Assembly (NCBI RefSeq): GCF_003353175.1
Contig: NZ_QHKS01000006.1
Coordinates: 124,001-188,000, forward strand
Source: Paraburkholderia lacunae
Lineage (GTDB): Bacteria; Pseudomonadota; Gammaproteobacteria; Burkholderiales; Burkholderiaceae
Reading direction: 5' to 3'
Length of the DNA stretch: 64,000 nt
The notes under the pieces are model-generated. The model had not been told where the DNA came from and ran no database searches. It was given only the letters and a program-made list of their open reading frames with translations. The translations under genes and the position numbers were made by a program. Shown here piece after piece: positions 7,328 to 16,243 of this stretch. Each line of letters starts with the position of its first letter. The first letter of the stretch is position 1.

Positions 7328-8947
7328 TCAGTCTGCCTTTGCTGTGATCGACGTGTCGTGTTCTGGCGGAACTCGCTGAGACGCCGCAGTGCCCCCACCA
7401 ACTTGAGGCGCCTGGACTGCGTAAGTCGATTCCCAGCCGCCGCCGAGCGCCTTGCAGAGCGTGATCAGATTCGCGGCAGCGGTCGCCTGGCTTTGCTCGA
7501 GCTTGCTCTGGCCTTCGAGCAGTTGCTTCTGAACGTTCAGCACGTCGAGGTAGTCCAATGCCCCAGCCTTGTAGCGCTGCTGCGCCACGGCGAGTGCGCG
7601 CTGGTTCAGCGCCACCACCTCCTTTAGCTTGATGCGGCGCAGCTGCTCGGCATCGTAGGCGACCAGTGCATCGTCCACCTCGTGCCACGCCTCGAGTACG
7701 GTACGTTTGTAGACGATCGCGGCCTCCTGTTGTTGTGCCTCGCGTAGCTGCAGTGTGCCCTTGAGACGCCCGCCTTCGAAGATCGGCATCGTGATGGAGG
7801 GGCCGAGAACAAACTGCCCCGACGCCCAGCTGGCGAGGCTGGAGAGCTGAAGGCTCTGGAAACCCGCACTGCCATTGAGCGAGATGTGCGGATAAAAGTC
7901 GGCTTTTGCCACACCGATCGACGCCGTGGCCGCATGCAATTGCGCTTCCGCTCGCCGGATATCGGCTCGGCGTTGCGCGAGCTCTGACGGAAAGCCGATG
8001 GGCACCTGTGCGGGCAGCTCGGGCACGTCATGCGGCTCGGCGAGCGTTTGCTTGAGCGCGCCCGGCTCCTCGCCGAGCAAGACGCCGATCGCGTTGATCT
8101 TGGTCTCGCATTGCGATTCGAGCGTCGGAATCAGACTTTCGATTGATGCCGCCTGCGCGGAAGCATTCGCCACATCCAGATCCGTCGTCACGCCGTCACG
8201 CTCGCGGATCTGCGTGAGCTTCGTGGTATCGCGAGCAATCTCAAGGTTCTGTTTCGCGATGTTCAGCAGCGATTGTGTGTCGCGCAACTCGATATAGTCA
8301 CGCGCGAGTTCGGCACGGGCAGACAACAACACGGCGTTTCGGTCTTCGTAAGAAGCATCCGACAAGGCGGACGCCTCTTCGACACCGCGTCGAGCCCCGC
8401 CCCAGATATCGAGTTCCCAAGAGGCATCGAAGCCCATTTGATAGAGGTTGTAGGCAGGCGACCCCTTGGAGCCCGGTATCGGCGTCACGCCAAGCGGCGT
8501 TTTCCCCGAAGCCGATTGCGATTGGGGGCCGAGCGAAGGGACGCCGAGCAGCGACAGAATGCCGTTCGGGCTGCCGCGCTCGCGGTCGTAGGACGCAGCG
8601 CCGTCCAGCGTGGGCAATTCCGCGGCCCCCGCAATGCGCTGTCCGGCGCGGCTTTGCCGCAGGCGCGCCGACGCCGCGGCCACATCGAGGTTCGCATTGG
8701 CCAGTTGCTTTTCAAGCGCGTTCAACCTGGGATCGTTGAGCAGTGTCCACCAATCGGAATTGAATCCGGCTTCGACGGCCTTGCTCGGTGCTTGCGCCGC
8801 TTCGGTGCGTTCAAAGACTTGCGGCGGCGCGGACGTCGTGGGAGGCACGAAATTCGGTCCCACGGTACAGCCCGCGATCACAAGGCATGCCAGGATTTCC
8901 AGCGCCAACGCGCGGATGGCGCGGAATGAAAAGTCGTGCGTACTCAT
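7328..8947 (-). CDS. NodT-family outer-membrane efflux lipoprotein
   Basis: 539 residues, the outer-membrane channel of a tripartite efflux pump. A signal peptide ends in the lipobox LVIAGC with C27 as the lipidated residue, followed by VGPNFVPP, the family hallmark. Two outer-membrane-efflux repeats follow, with typical helices around ELARDYIELRDTQ and RYKAGALDYLDVLNVQ. It overlaps the upstream HlyD gene by four bases (ATGA), so translation is probably coupled. With the DHA2 transporter and HlyD adaptor it should form a continuous conduit from cytoplasm to outside. The C-terminus (about 40 residues) is unusually long and unstructured. Confidence 0.9.
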   Translation of the reverse strand: MSTHDFSFRAIRALALEILACLVIAGCTVGPNFVPPTTSAPPQVFERTEAAQAPSKAVEAGFNSDWWTLLNDPRLNALEKQLANANLDVAAASARLRQSRAGQRIAGAAELPTLDGAASYDRERGSPNGILSLLGVPSLGPQSQSASGKTPLGVTPIPGSKGSPAYNLYQMGFDASWELDIWGGARRGVEEASALSDASYEDRNAVLLSARAELARDYIELRDTQSLLNIAKQNLEIARDTTKLTQIRERDGVTTDLDVANASAQAASIESLIPTLESQCETKINAIGVLLGEEPGALKQTLAEPHDVPELPAQVPIGFPSELAQRRADIRRAEAQLHAATASIGVAKADFYPHISLNGSAGFQSLQLSSLASWASGQFVLGPSITMPIFEGGRLKGTLQLREAQQQEAAIVYKRTVLEAWHEVDDALVAYDAEQLRRIKLKEVVALNQRALAVAQQRYKAGALDYLDVLNVQKQLLEGQSKLEQSQATAAANLITLCKALGGGWESTYAVQAPQVGGGTAASQRVPPEHDTSITAKAD

Positions 8948-10020
8948 TTTTGCTCTCCCGCTTCGGCTCGCGCATCGCCATGTCGACCGGTGGCCACTTC
9001 GGTTTCGACAGAAAGCCCCACGCTCAACGCAGACGCCGCCTCTTGACCTTTGTCGATGTCGATCTTGATCGGTACGCGTTGGACGATCTTCGTGAAGTTG
9101 CCCGTCGCGTTGTCGGGCGCGATAGGCGCAAAGCTCACGCCGGTTGCGGGCGCGAGGCTATCGATCCGGCCGTGAATCACCACGCCAGGAAGGCTGTCCA
9201 CCTTGATGCGCACGCTTTCGCCAGGCCGCATCCTGGTGATCTGGTTTTCCTGGAAGTTGGCGACGACATAGGCTTCGGAAAGCGGCACGATTGCGAGAAC
9301 CGGCGCGCCGGGCGTCACGTACGCGCCAACGCGCGCAGAACGCCGTCCAACCTTGCCGTCGATCGGCGCGCGAATCTCCGTATAGGACAGGTTGAGCTGC
9401 GCCTGCTCGAGTACCGCCTCGGCGCGTTCGAGCGCGCCGGTCGCCTTGTCGCGCTGGGTATTCAGTACGTTCAGGTTCTGCTCGGTCGCCTCCAGCGCGG
9501 CTTGGTCGTGGGCCTGCTGCGCAAGCTGCTCGGCGAGCGCGCTCGAGGCGTGCTGTTGCTCCTGAGCTGTTCCTGCGCCGGTTTGCGAGAGATCCTGGTA
9601 CCGCGCGGCGTTGTCGCGCGCAAACGCGATCGCCGCATCGTCGGACTTGAGCGTCGCGCGCGCCTGATCGACGAGCGAGGGCTGCCGCGCGATTTCGGCG
9701 TCGTAGTTCGCGACGGACGCCTTTGCCGCGGCGACGTCCGCTTGAGCACTCATCAATGCGGCCTTGTAGTCGCGGTCGTCGATACGCACCAGCAATTGCC
9801 CGGCTTTGACCGACTGGTTGTCGTTGACCGGGACTTCGGCGATCTGGCCGGGGATGCGCGGCGCCACGAGGGTGAAATCAGCCGCGACGTAGGCATCGTT
9901 AGTGGATTCGGAATTCGAGCCGCTTGACAGGCTTGAATAAGCCCACGTGCCAATACCGACTGCGACGGCGATAGCGGCCGCAGGAATGAGTTTGAGGGGA
10001 GATCGAGCAGCGGTTGACAT
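8944..10020 (-). CDS. HlyD/EmrA-family periplasmic adaptor
   Basis: 358 residues with an N-terminal membrane anchor (about residues 11-30), then the first lipoyl half-motif (VAPRIPGQIAEVPVNDNQ), a long helical hairpin, and the second half (IRAPIDGKVGRRSARVGAYV) before a beta-barrel domain. This is the membrane fusion protein that links an inner-membrane transporter to the outer-membrane channel. The order in the operon, transporter, adaptor, channel, is that of EmrAB-TolC-type pumps, although here the channel gene is included. The gene starts 12 bp after the end of the transporter gene and overlaps the channel gene. Confidence 0.9.
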   Translation of the reverse strand: MSTAARSPLKLIPAAAIAVAVGIGTWAYSSLSSGSNSESTNDAYVAADFTLVAPRIPGQIAEVPVNDNQSVKAGQLLVRIDDRDYKAALMSAQADVAAAKASVANYDAEIARQPSLVDQARATLKSDDAAIAFARDNAARYQDLSQTGAGTAQEQQHASSALAEQLAQQAHDQAALEATEQNLNVLNTQRDKATGALERAEAVLEQAQLNLSYTEIRAPIDGKVGRRSARVGAYVTPGAPVLAIVPLSEAYVVANFQENQITRMRPGESVRIKVDSLPGVVIHGRIDSLAPATGVSFAPIAPDNATGNFTKIVQRVPIKIDIDKGQEAASALSVGLSVETEVATGRHGDARAEAGEQK

Positions 10021-10032
10021 GATTGCGTTCCC

Positions 10033-11658
10033 TTAATTCGAAGAGGGGGGCGTCGTGCTCCAGGGCGGGTAAATGCGCACGGGTAACACTGGCACGAGGA
10101 GAAGAAGCGCGATGGCGACTCCCGCCATCGCGAGGTAGAGATCCGCCGATGTCAGTACCACTGCTTGCGCGTGGATCCGGTGTGCAAGTTCGCCGAGGCC
10201 ATGGGCCGCGTCGATGTTTTGGCTCGTGACAAGCGCGTGATTGCCTAATTGGTCCACGAGCATGTTCGAATGAAGACGTTCGCGATCGGTACCCAGCCCT
10301 TCTATGAGACCCGTCGCCACAGCCGCGGAAAATGTCTTGAGCGAGTTGAACATCGCTGAAGCAAAGGGACCTTCTGCCGGGGGCAAGCCCGTCGTCACGC
10401 CCATCAGGATCGCGAGAATCAGCATCGGCTGCGCGACGATCTGTATCGATTGAAGCCAGTAGAAGTTGTCGCGGATCCACTCGGACGTGATGAAACTCCC
10501 CATCACGCACGTGGCGATCATGAGGCTCAATCCAATGGCCATGACCCACCGGTGGTCAACGCGCCGCAGATTCAAAAGTGCGGCCGTCAAGGGGAGCGTG
10601 ATCAAGAGCGGCATCGCAACCAGCAGCGACAAAGGTGCAGTTTGCAGCGGCCGGTAGGTGTGAACATTGGCGAGAAATTGGCCGGGTATCGCAGCCACGC
10701 CAACCAGCAAGATGACCGCGCCCGCGAGTGTCGTGAGTCCGTGCGCAAAGTTTCTGCGCGCAAGCAGCTGCAGCTTGAAAAAGGGATGCGGGTGAAACCA
10801 CTCGTTGACGAGGAACGTCACCAACATCAGCCCGCCGCCGATAAACATCGCGCGAATGAACGCGGAATCGAGCCAGTCGAGACGATCGCCTTGCAGAAGG
10901 CCGATCACGAGCATGGCGACGGCCGGAAAGCCGGTCAGAAACCCGGTCCAGTTGAATGCCGCGAGCCGTTCGAGTTTGAGCGGATCTGCCGGCAGCCCCC
11001 ACTGAATCGCCGCGCAGCTCACGATGCCCAGCGGCACGATTTGCCAAAAGGCCATTTGCCAACCGACGTACTCGGTCCACAACGCGGCGAGCGGTGTGCC
11101 GAGCGCCGGCCCGAAGGTCGCCGTGAGTGCGTACCCTGCGAGTCCGTAGAGCTTCACTTTGGGCGGGAGATAGCGCAGCGCCACGATGATCAACATCGGG
11201 GGAAGGCATCCGCCGGCCATCCCCTGCAGCACGCGCAGCCCATCGAGCGTGAGCAGGTTCGGCGCGAAGGGGCAAAGGAACCCGAAGAGCATCGTCGCGA
11301 TCACGGCGCCGCTCGTGAATCGCTTGAGCGTGAAGGTGATCCCAAACCACGGGGCAAACACCATCGTCGCCACATTGGCCGCCTCGAACAGAGCGGTCAG
11401 CCAGGTTCCATCGTCATGACCAATCGAGAACGCACCCTGAATGTCCGCCATCGCTTGCGCCGTGACCTGCTCATTGAGAATGGCCAGGAGAGACGCAAGC
11501 AGCATCCCGACGAGGCCGACGGCGAGGCGCAGCGAAAGGGTGGACTGTGGGGGCGTCGGCTGTGCGGGAGCCTCTGTCTTCGGCGCAGGAGCGGGTGCCG
11601 GCGCGTGCGCGACGGTCAATGGTTCCGCTCCAGTGGTAAAAGGGTCGACGGTGGTCAT
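10033..11658 (-). CDS. DHA2-family (EmrB/QacA-like) drug transporter
   Basis: 541 residues with about fourteen hydrophobic segments, the layout of DHA2 major-facilitator drug:H+ antiporters. Motif-like blocks include LNEQVTAQAMADIQG in the first helix region and GPALGTPLAALW (motif C region) in helix five. The N-terminus carries a Pro/Ala-rich cytoplasmic extension of about 45 residues. I chose the ATG preceded by GAGG with a five-base gap rather than start codons further upstream. It is the energised component of the three-part pump encoded with the two following genes. The ABM-domain gene 82 bp upstream on the same strand is probably the first gene of the operon. Confidence 0.9.
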   Translation of the reverse strand: MTTVDPFTTGAEPLTVAHAPAPAPAPKTEAPAQPTPPQSTLSLRLAVGLVGMLLASLLAILNEQVTAQAMADIQGAFSIGHDDGTWLTALFEAANVATMVFAPWFGITFTLKRFTSGAVIATMLFGFLCPFAPNLLTLDGLRVLQGMAGGCLPPMLIIVALRYLPPKVKLYGLAGYALTATFGPALGTPLAALWTEYVGWQMAFWQIVPLGIVSCAAIQWGLPADPLKLERLAAFNWTGFLTGFPAVAMLVIGLLQGDRLDWLDSAFIRAMFIGGGLMLVTFLVNEWFHPHPFFKLQLLARRNFAHGLTTLAGAVILLVGVAAIPGQFLANVHTYRPLQTAPLSLLVAMPLLITLPLTAALLNLRRVDHRWVMAIGLSLMIATCVMGSFITSEWIRDNFYWLQSIQIVAQPMLILAILMGVTTGLPPAEGPFASAMFNSLKTFSAAVATGLIEGLGTDRERLHSNMLVDQLGNHALVTSQNIDAAHGLGELAHRIHAQAVVLTSADLYLAMAGVAIALLLLVPVLPVRIYPPWSTTPPSSN

Positions 11659-11739
11659 GGAAACCTCATTGCTATTCTGATTCGATAGGAAATCTAACCA
11701 TTCCATATCGAGCCACATCAATAACGCCGAACAGCAGAA

Positions 11740-12414
11740 TTACTGCGTGCGTTGTGCCTCTGCAAAATATTGCGGTGCTTCCCGGCGATCGAACATTCCG
11801 TACTCTCGGATGATGCGGACGTTCCGCTGGCGCAAGCCGTCTGCCGTCGCTGCTTCGCGTTCGAACGCTTCGGCTGCCGCCTGGTCGCGCCACGTCACCA
11901 CCGCGATCACGTCCCCCGGCGTCATCAACGCGTCGAACACATCCCAGGCAACGAGGCCAGCCGCGCTCGTATCGACGCCAAGCGATTTCGCCACCGCTTC
12001 CGCGCCAGCTTGCTTGACCCCGTCCGGCGAGAATTTCCCTTCATGCAGGGTCACTGCCGTGCCGCGACCCGTCTCGGTGACATCGAGGCGTTGCTCAATC
12101 AGGACCTGTCCCGCAGGCAGCTGGTTGTCGCTGAGGACCTGGCCAATACGCAAGCGATAGTCGGAAAACACCCGGTCACGCGCGGCTTGCATGATCTTGT
12201 GGTGGGCCGCCTGGCTACGCCAGCGCACCAGCGCCTTCTCGTCGCGCCAGCTCGACAGCGACAGAAGCCATCCCTCGCGTGTGAGACTTGCGTAGCGATT
12301 GTTGTCGATGAACCCGTCGATCTTCTCGAGTTCGGGGCGCAGCACCTTGGCCATGCCGAGATACGCGTTGAACTGTTCGGGCTTCGGATTGACTTCGAGC
12401 ATTGCGGCAAACAT
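11740..12414 (-). CDS. antibiotic biosynthesis monooxygenase (ABM) domain protein, duplicated
   Basis: 224 residues made of two ferredoxin-like ABM modules: residues 1-95 (MLEVNPKPEQFNAYLG, SLSSWRDEKALVRWRSQAAH) and residues 110-224 (VVTWRDQAAAEAFEREAA). Such proteins include heme- and quinone-type monooxygenases that use no cofactor. A single substrate cannot be named. It is the first gene of the apparent efflux operon, so it may modify or detoxify the compound exported. AGAGG five bases before the ATG supports the start. The intergenic region to the divergent LysR gene contains a GGCCCAA-N11-TTGGGCC inverted repeat that could control both. Confidence 0.75.
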   Translation of the reverse strand: MFAAMLEVNPKPEQFNAYLGMAKVLRPELEKIDGFIDNNRYASLTREGWLLSLSSWRDEKALVRWRSQAAHHKIMQAARDRVFSDYRLRIGQVLSDNQLPAGQVLIEQRLDVTETGRGTAVTLHEGKFSPDGVKQAGAEAVAKSLGVDTSAAGLVAWDVFDALMTPGDVIAVVTWRDQAAAEAFEREAATADGLRQRNVRIIREYGMFDRREAPQYFAEAQRTQ

Positions 12415-12479
12415 AGGCACCTCTTTCGATTGATTGCTGATACGACGTGCAGTGATTGTCGGGGAAAGCCCGAATTCAT

Positions 12480-12509
12480 TGGGGCCCAAGCTAGTTGCTA
12501 TTGGGCCAA
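12480..12509. promoter_or_regulatory. TTGGCCCA repeat element between ABM and LysR genes
   Basis: On the plus strand GGCCCAA, 11 bases, TTGGGCC form a perfect inverted repeat; on the minus strand the same bases read as two imperfect TTGGCCCA-like copies about 20-22 bp apart. Related pairs occur at 15263-15291 and 16090-16117. It sits 66 bp upstream of the ABM gene and 128 bp upstream of the LysR gene, a suitable place for an operator of either the LysR or the nearby GlxA-type protein. Confidence 0.5.
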
Positions 12510-12636
12510 TGAATTTGCGATTTTTGCCAGCGCGGCAAATGACGTTCCGATAACCATCACGGCCTGAAAGAGTTCTTTGCGAACTGATCGAATAGAATCA
12601 CGGCGAGTGGACACGGTGATCAGGGTGGGGGGCGGA

Positions 12637-13569
12637 ATGGACAAGTTACGTGAGATGGAGATTTTCGTCGCCATCGTTGACCGAGGCAGCTTTACTGCCG
12701 CGTCCGAGAAACTCGGCATGTCGGCCGGCGGGGTCTCGCGAGCGGTCAATTCGCTGGAATCCCGTCTCGGCACACAACTGCTTGCTCGGACGACTCGAAC
12801 GGTTCGTCCGACGGATGCAGGCATGGCTTACCTCGAAGCCTGCAGGAAGGTGTTGGACACCATCATGGACGCGGAAGCCAGCATTGCGGCCGATCCGCTC
12901 AATCCCGTAGGGACGTTGACCGTTTCTGCACCGGTTCTGTTTGGCCAGCGATATGTGGCGCCTCTGGTCAACGCCTTCGCGCTGCGTTATCCGGACGTCA
13001 CCATCAACGCGATGTACGCCGATCGAACCACGCGGCTTCTGGAGGAAGGGGTGGATGTGGCTCTCCGTATCGGCCACCTCGGAGACTCCTCGACATACGC
13101 CATTCCGTTGGGCTTTGTGCGGCGTCGGACGTATGCGGCGCCCTCCTATCTAGCCGAGCGTGGGGAACCCGTTCACCCCAGGGATCTGATCAATCACCAC
13201 TGTGTGTCCTTCACCGGCGTCTCGCAACCGCTCGAGTGGGTGTTCAACGAAAACGGTTCGAGGCTGCCCGTCAGGGTGCGGCCGCGGATGGTGGTCGACC
13301 TTGCTCCCGCTGCCATTCTCGCTGCCGCCGAGGGTGTGGGCATCACTCAGTTGCTGTCGTACCAGGCGGCGCCGGATGTAGCCGATGGCAAACTCCAACC
13401 GGTCTTGATGTCATTCGAGCCCGAGTCGGCACCGGTGAGCCTGCTGCATGTCGAGCGGCGCAGCACCAGCGGCAAGATTCGCGCTTTCGTGGAATACGTG
13501 ACCGAGACGCTACGCCAAAACCCGCACCTTCAGGCTGAGGACGCTACCGCAACGCGAACTTCGCGGTAA
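12637..13569 (+). CDS. LysR-family transcriptional regulator
   Basis: 310 residues. An N-terminal winged helix (MEIFVAIVDRGSFTAASEKL, SRAVNSLESRLGTQLLART) is followed by a substrate-binding domain of the periplasmic-protein type. The ATG selected has a G-rich ribosome-binding stretch (GGGGGGCGGA) directly upstream and fits the family start; an upstream extension has none. It is transcribed away from the ABM/efflux operon, the usual position for a LysR activator of the opposite genes, and I infer that role. Its last 40 bases overlap the 3' end of mug, which lies convergently. Confidence 0.9.
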   Translation: MDKLREMEIFVAIVDRGSFTAASEKLGMSAGGVSRAVNSLESRLGTQLLARTTRTVRPTDAGMAYLEACRKVLDTIMDAEASIAADPLNPVGTLTVSAPVLFGQRYVAPLVNAFALRYPDVTINAMYADRTTRLLEEGVDVALRIGHLGDSSTYAIPLGFVRRRTYAAPSYLAERGEPVHPRDLINHHCVSFTGVSQPLEWVFNENGSRLPVRVRPRMVVDLAPAAILAAAEGVGITQLLSYQAAPDVADGKLQPVLMSFEPESAPVSLLHVERRSTSGKIRAFVEYVTETLRQNPHLQAEDATATRTSR

Positions 13570-14060
13570 GCGGTCACCAGCGCATCGAGGTCGAACGCCC
13601 TATTCAGCCCGCTTGGATTGGGGACGACCCACGTGTGCGCGCCGCCGAATGGCTCTGTTTGTCGACCCCAATCGATATCGCGCGTACCGGAGATCGCCGA
13701 AAGCGCCATCTTTCCGAGGAAAACGATGTGCCGCGGCGCGTATCGCTCGATCTTTCGCCGGAAAGTATCCCCGGCCAGTTCAATCTCCGATCGCGAGAGC
13801 TCGGCGGCTTGCGCTGTTGGTCGAGGGACCACTGCAGTGAGACCGCAGCCATATCGAAGAATCGTGTGATCGTCTTCGGGCCGAATGTGTTCGGGGGTAA
13901 AGCCGGCGAGATGCACGACCCGCCAGAATCGATTGCCTCGGCCCGCAAAGTGGTGACCTGTCGATACCGCACGGATACCTGGATTAATTCCGCAAAATAC
14001 CAACGACAAGTTCGGTTCAAGGAGATCGGGAAGCGATTGAAGCGAATCGGCGGCAGTCAC
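13530..14060 (-). CDS. mug: G/U mismatch-specific uracil-DNA glycosylase (Mug/TDG family)
   Basis: 176 residues. The active-site loop FCGINPGIRAVSTGHHFA, with the GINPG motif, and the intercalating-loop region NPSGLNR identify the Mug/TDG family, which excises uracil or ethenocytosine from mismatches in duplex DNA. The gene is read from a GTG that overlaps the stop of the upstream GlxA-type gene (GTGA), so the two are translationally coupled even though the functions look unrelated. The frame extends upstream inside the GlxA gene but carries no Mug similarity there. Length matches E. coli Mug (168 residues). Confidence 0.85.
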   Translation of the reverse strand: MTAADSLQSLPDLLEPNLSLVFCGINPGIRAVSTGHHFAGRGNRFWRVVHLAGFTPEHIRPEDDHTILRYGCGLTAVVPRPTAQAAELSRSEIELAGDTFRRKIERYAPRHIVFLGKMALSAISGTRDIDWGRQTEPFGGAHTWVVPNPSGLNRAFDLDALVTAYREVRVAVASSA

Positions 14061-15052
14061 GAATGAGCGAGTGCTTGAAATGAGACCTGCGTGCCTGCAT
14101 CGCCGCGGAATCGTTGTCGATATTGTTTCGGCGTGACTTCTAACCGCCGGGAGAACGTCGTGCGCATATGCGTGGCGCTGCGGAAGCCGCACTGATAGGC
14201 AACGGTCTTCAGCGGCGCATCCGAATCTTCGAGCAACTTCCTCGCGCTGTCGACGCGAACCTGCTCGACAAACGCGGATGGTGTCACTTTCGCGTACTTT
14301 GCAAAGGCTCGCGAGAAGGTCCGCCGGCTCACGCCAACTGCGTCCGCGAGCTGCTCGATCGATAGAGCATCGGTTATATGCGCGGTCACATACCGGTGCA
14401 CTTTGCCGATAATCGGATCTTCGTCCCTGCCTGTTCCCATATACGGGCTGTACTGAGATTGGCCGCCTTCCCGCTGGATATACACGACAAGACGTTTTGC
14501 GACACGCACCGCCAGTTCGTGTCCCCAATCTTCGGCGACCAGCGCCAGGCACAGATCGATGCCGGCCGTCACGCCCGCCGACGTAATGAGGCGTCCGTCG
14601 CGAACGAAGATCTTGTCGGGCTGCAAACGCGCCTGCGGAAATTCGTGCGCAAGGCGGCCCGCGTCCGCCCAGTGAGTCGTCACTTCCTTGCCGTCGAGCA
14701 GTCCCGCATGGGCAAGCACGAATGCCCCATTGCAAACGGAGCCGAACCGTGTTGCGTCTCGTGCCTGATTTTGCAGCCATGTCAGAAAATCGTTTGACGG
14801 TTGAATCTCGGGCAGTTGCGGCCCGCCTGCGATCAGCAGCAGGTCCCATTGCGTGTCGAGATCCGCATAGCTATACGGCACGGAAAGCCCCATCCCGTTC
14901 GAGCAGGTCACGGTGCCGGCGTGGGGGCCCACCAGAGTGACTTCATATTTCTGCTGCTCAGTAAGGATCGTGTTGGCTTCCGCAAACACGTCGAGGGGGC
15001 CCGCAACGTCGAGCGCTTGAACACCATCGAATATGACAATGGCGACTTTCAT
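14057..15052 (-). CDS. GlxA-family transcriptional regulator (DJ-1/PfpI plus AraC domains)
   Basis: 331 residues. The N-terminal 190 residues form a DJ-1/PfpI-like domain (VAIVIFDGVQALDVAGPLDV, nucleophile-elbow region FGSVCNGAFVLAHAGLL); the C-terminal 100 residues form an AraC double helix-turn-helix (IEQLADAVGVSRRTFSRAF, and YQCGFRSATHMRTTFSRRL). Proteins of this layout sense small metabolites or amino acids and activate adjacent genes. TGGCCCA direct repeats with a 21-bp period, the spacing AraC-type dimers prefer, lie upstream and near neighbouring genes, so it probably controls itself and this cluster. mug is coupled to it downstream. Confidence 0.9.
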   Translation of the reverse strand: MKVAIVIFDGVQALDVAGPLDVFAEANTILTEQQKYEVTLVGPHAGTVTCSNGMGLSVPYSYADLDTQWDLLLIAGGPQLPEIQPSNDFLTWLQNQARDATRFGSVCNGAFVLAHAGLLDGKEVTTHWADAGRLAHEFPQARLQPDKIFVRDGRLITSAGVTAGIDLCLALVAEDWGHELAVRVAKRLVVYIQREGGQSQYSPYMGTGRDEDPIIGKVHRYVTAHITDALSIEQLADAVGVSRRTFSRAFAKYAKVTPSAFVEQVRVDSARKLLEDSDAPLKTVAYQCGFRSATHMRTTFSRRLEVTPKQYRQRFRGDAGTQVSFQALAHS

Positions 15053-15262
15053 GCCGTGACCTTCATGGAGTTAATCGTCCCGTTTCCGATACCGGCGACC
15101 CGATTGGCTTTGCCCGAACGACCGGACCAAGCCTGCGAACCTGCGACGACGGTCGGTAACCGAGCTTACCGCAATGGCTCGAAAACAGGGACGTACTGGG
15201 CTGAAACTGTCTTTTGAGTGCGAGTCACAAATGGATTGGACTGGGGAGATGTCGAACGCACG

Positions 15263-15291
15263 TTGGCCCAAATCTCAAGTTGATTGGCCCA
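15263..15291 (+). promoter_or_regulatory. TTGGCCCA direct repeat, 21-bp period, between two GlxA-type genes
   Basis: Two identical copies of TTGGCCCA begin exactly 21 bp apart, in the 461-bp gap between divergent GlxA-type genes, about 210 bp from each start. Two helical turns is the usual spacing of AraC-family half-sites. The remainder of this gap shows no gene; it may contain the promoters of both genes. Confidence 0.6.
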
Positions 15292-15513
15292 GCATGGCGA
15301 CAACCGCGTGTTTCCTCGCCCGTGCCGGCTGAATAGACTTGATCTCGTGGATGTGGCCGGCCGTAAGAGCGTAGGAGGGCCGGCCCTTGGGCAACACGTA
15401 TCGAAGGACAGACTCGGCATGTTGAAAGACCTCATACCTCGCACCGCTTCGCCAGACCTGACGCGGCGAGATGCGCGGCGCTCGTGTGCAGTGCATTCGC
15501 GGAGTGACGGTGT

Positions 15514-16107
15514 ATGCAAGTAGCGATGATGCTGTATGAGGGATTCCGGCTGCTCGAGGTGACGGGCCCGATGGATGTTTTCCACGAAGCGAATCGTCTG
15601 AGCGGCGCAACGTTGTACGAGCAGCATCTCGTGGGGCCGTCCCCAAGGCCCGTCGCGTGCTCGAATGGCGTAGCGGTGGGCACGACGGAGTCTCTGTCGG
15701 ATGTGCCTACTTCATTCGACATCGTCGTCGTGCCGGGTTCACCGGCCGTCGGTCCGGAGCCTGAGCATCGCGAACTGGTGGCCTGGCTTCGTGATGCCGG
15801 AAGCAGGGTGCGAAGGCTCGCGTCGGTGTCCAACGGGGCTTTTCTAATCGCGCGCGCCGGCCTTGCCGACCATCGCGCGTTGACTACGCATTGGCGCGAC
15901 GCACAACGTCTGTCCACCGAGTTTCCCCTCGTCCACGTCATCAGCCATCAAAGCTATTTGAAGGATGGCAACCTGTACTCGTCGCGCGGCGTGAGCGACG
16001 GTATCCGGGTGGCCTTGGCTCTCGTCGGGGAGGACCTTGGCGAAGAGTTCGCCAGAAGCGTCACACAGTCATTGTCGAGGCAGCGCTCATGGCCCAAATG
16101 TAGCTAA
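15514..16107 (+). CDS. GlxA-like DJ-1/PfpI domain protein lacking the AraC DNA-binding domain
   Basis: 197 residues similar to the first half of the divergent GlxA-type regulator: MMLYEGFRLLEVTGPMDVFH, the nucleophile-elbow region RLASVSNGAFLIARAGL, and a C-terminal VSDGIRVALALVGEDLGEEF. It stops where the AraC domain would begin, and no AraC-like sequence follows in any frame. It may be a truncated regulator, or a DJ-1-like enzyme or sensor that acts alone or by pairing with the full-length protein. The conserved cysteine position of the nucleophile elbow carries Ser-Asn-Gly rather than Cys-Asn-Gly, so enzymatic activity is doubtful. A second TGGCCCA pair overlaps its 3' end. Confidence 0.65.
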   Translation: MQVAMMLYEGFRLLEVTGPMDVFHEANRLSGATLYEQHLVGPSPRPVACSNGVAVGTTESLSDVPTSFDIVVVPGSPAVGPEPEHRELVAWLRDAGSRVRRLASVSNGAFLIARAGLADHRALTTHWRDAQRLSTEFPLVHVISHQSYLKDGNLYSSRGVSDGIRVALALVGEDLGEEFARSVTQSLSRQRSWPKCS

Positions 16108-16117
16108 TTTTGGCCCA
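16090..16117 (+). promoter_or_regulatory. TGGCCCA direct repeat, 21-bp period, upstream of the ALS-like gene
   Basis: TGGCCCA occurs at 16090 and again at 16111, with AAT following the first copy as in the element at 15263. It overlaps the stop codon of the truncated GlxA-like gene and lies 127 bp before the acetolactate-synthase-like gene, a position suited to activation of that gene by the AraC-type neighbour. Confidence 0.6.
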
Positions 16118-16243
16118 TGCGCCACAGCAACGAAGGGACCGCGCGGTTCCGATCGTTGGCAGAATCGTTGTGTCCTTTCTCTCCATTCTTCAAGCAGCAA
16201 ATTCCAGCAGCAAGCGCACCTCACGTTCGCACTCAAGCCAGCC

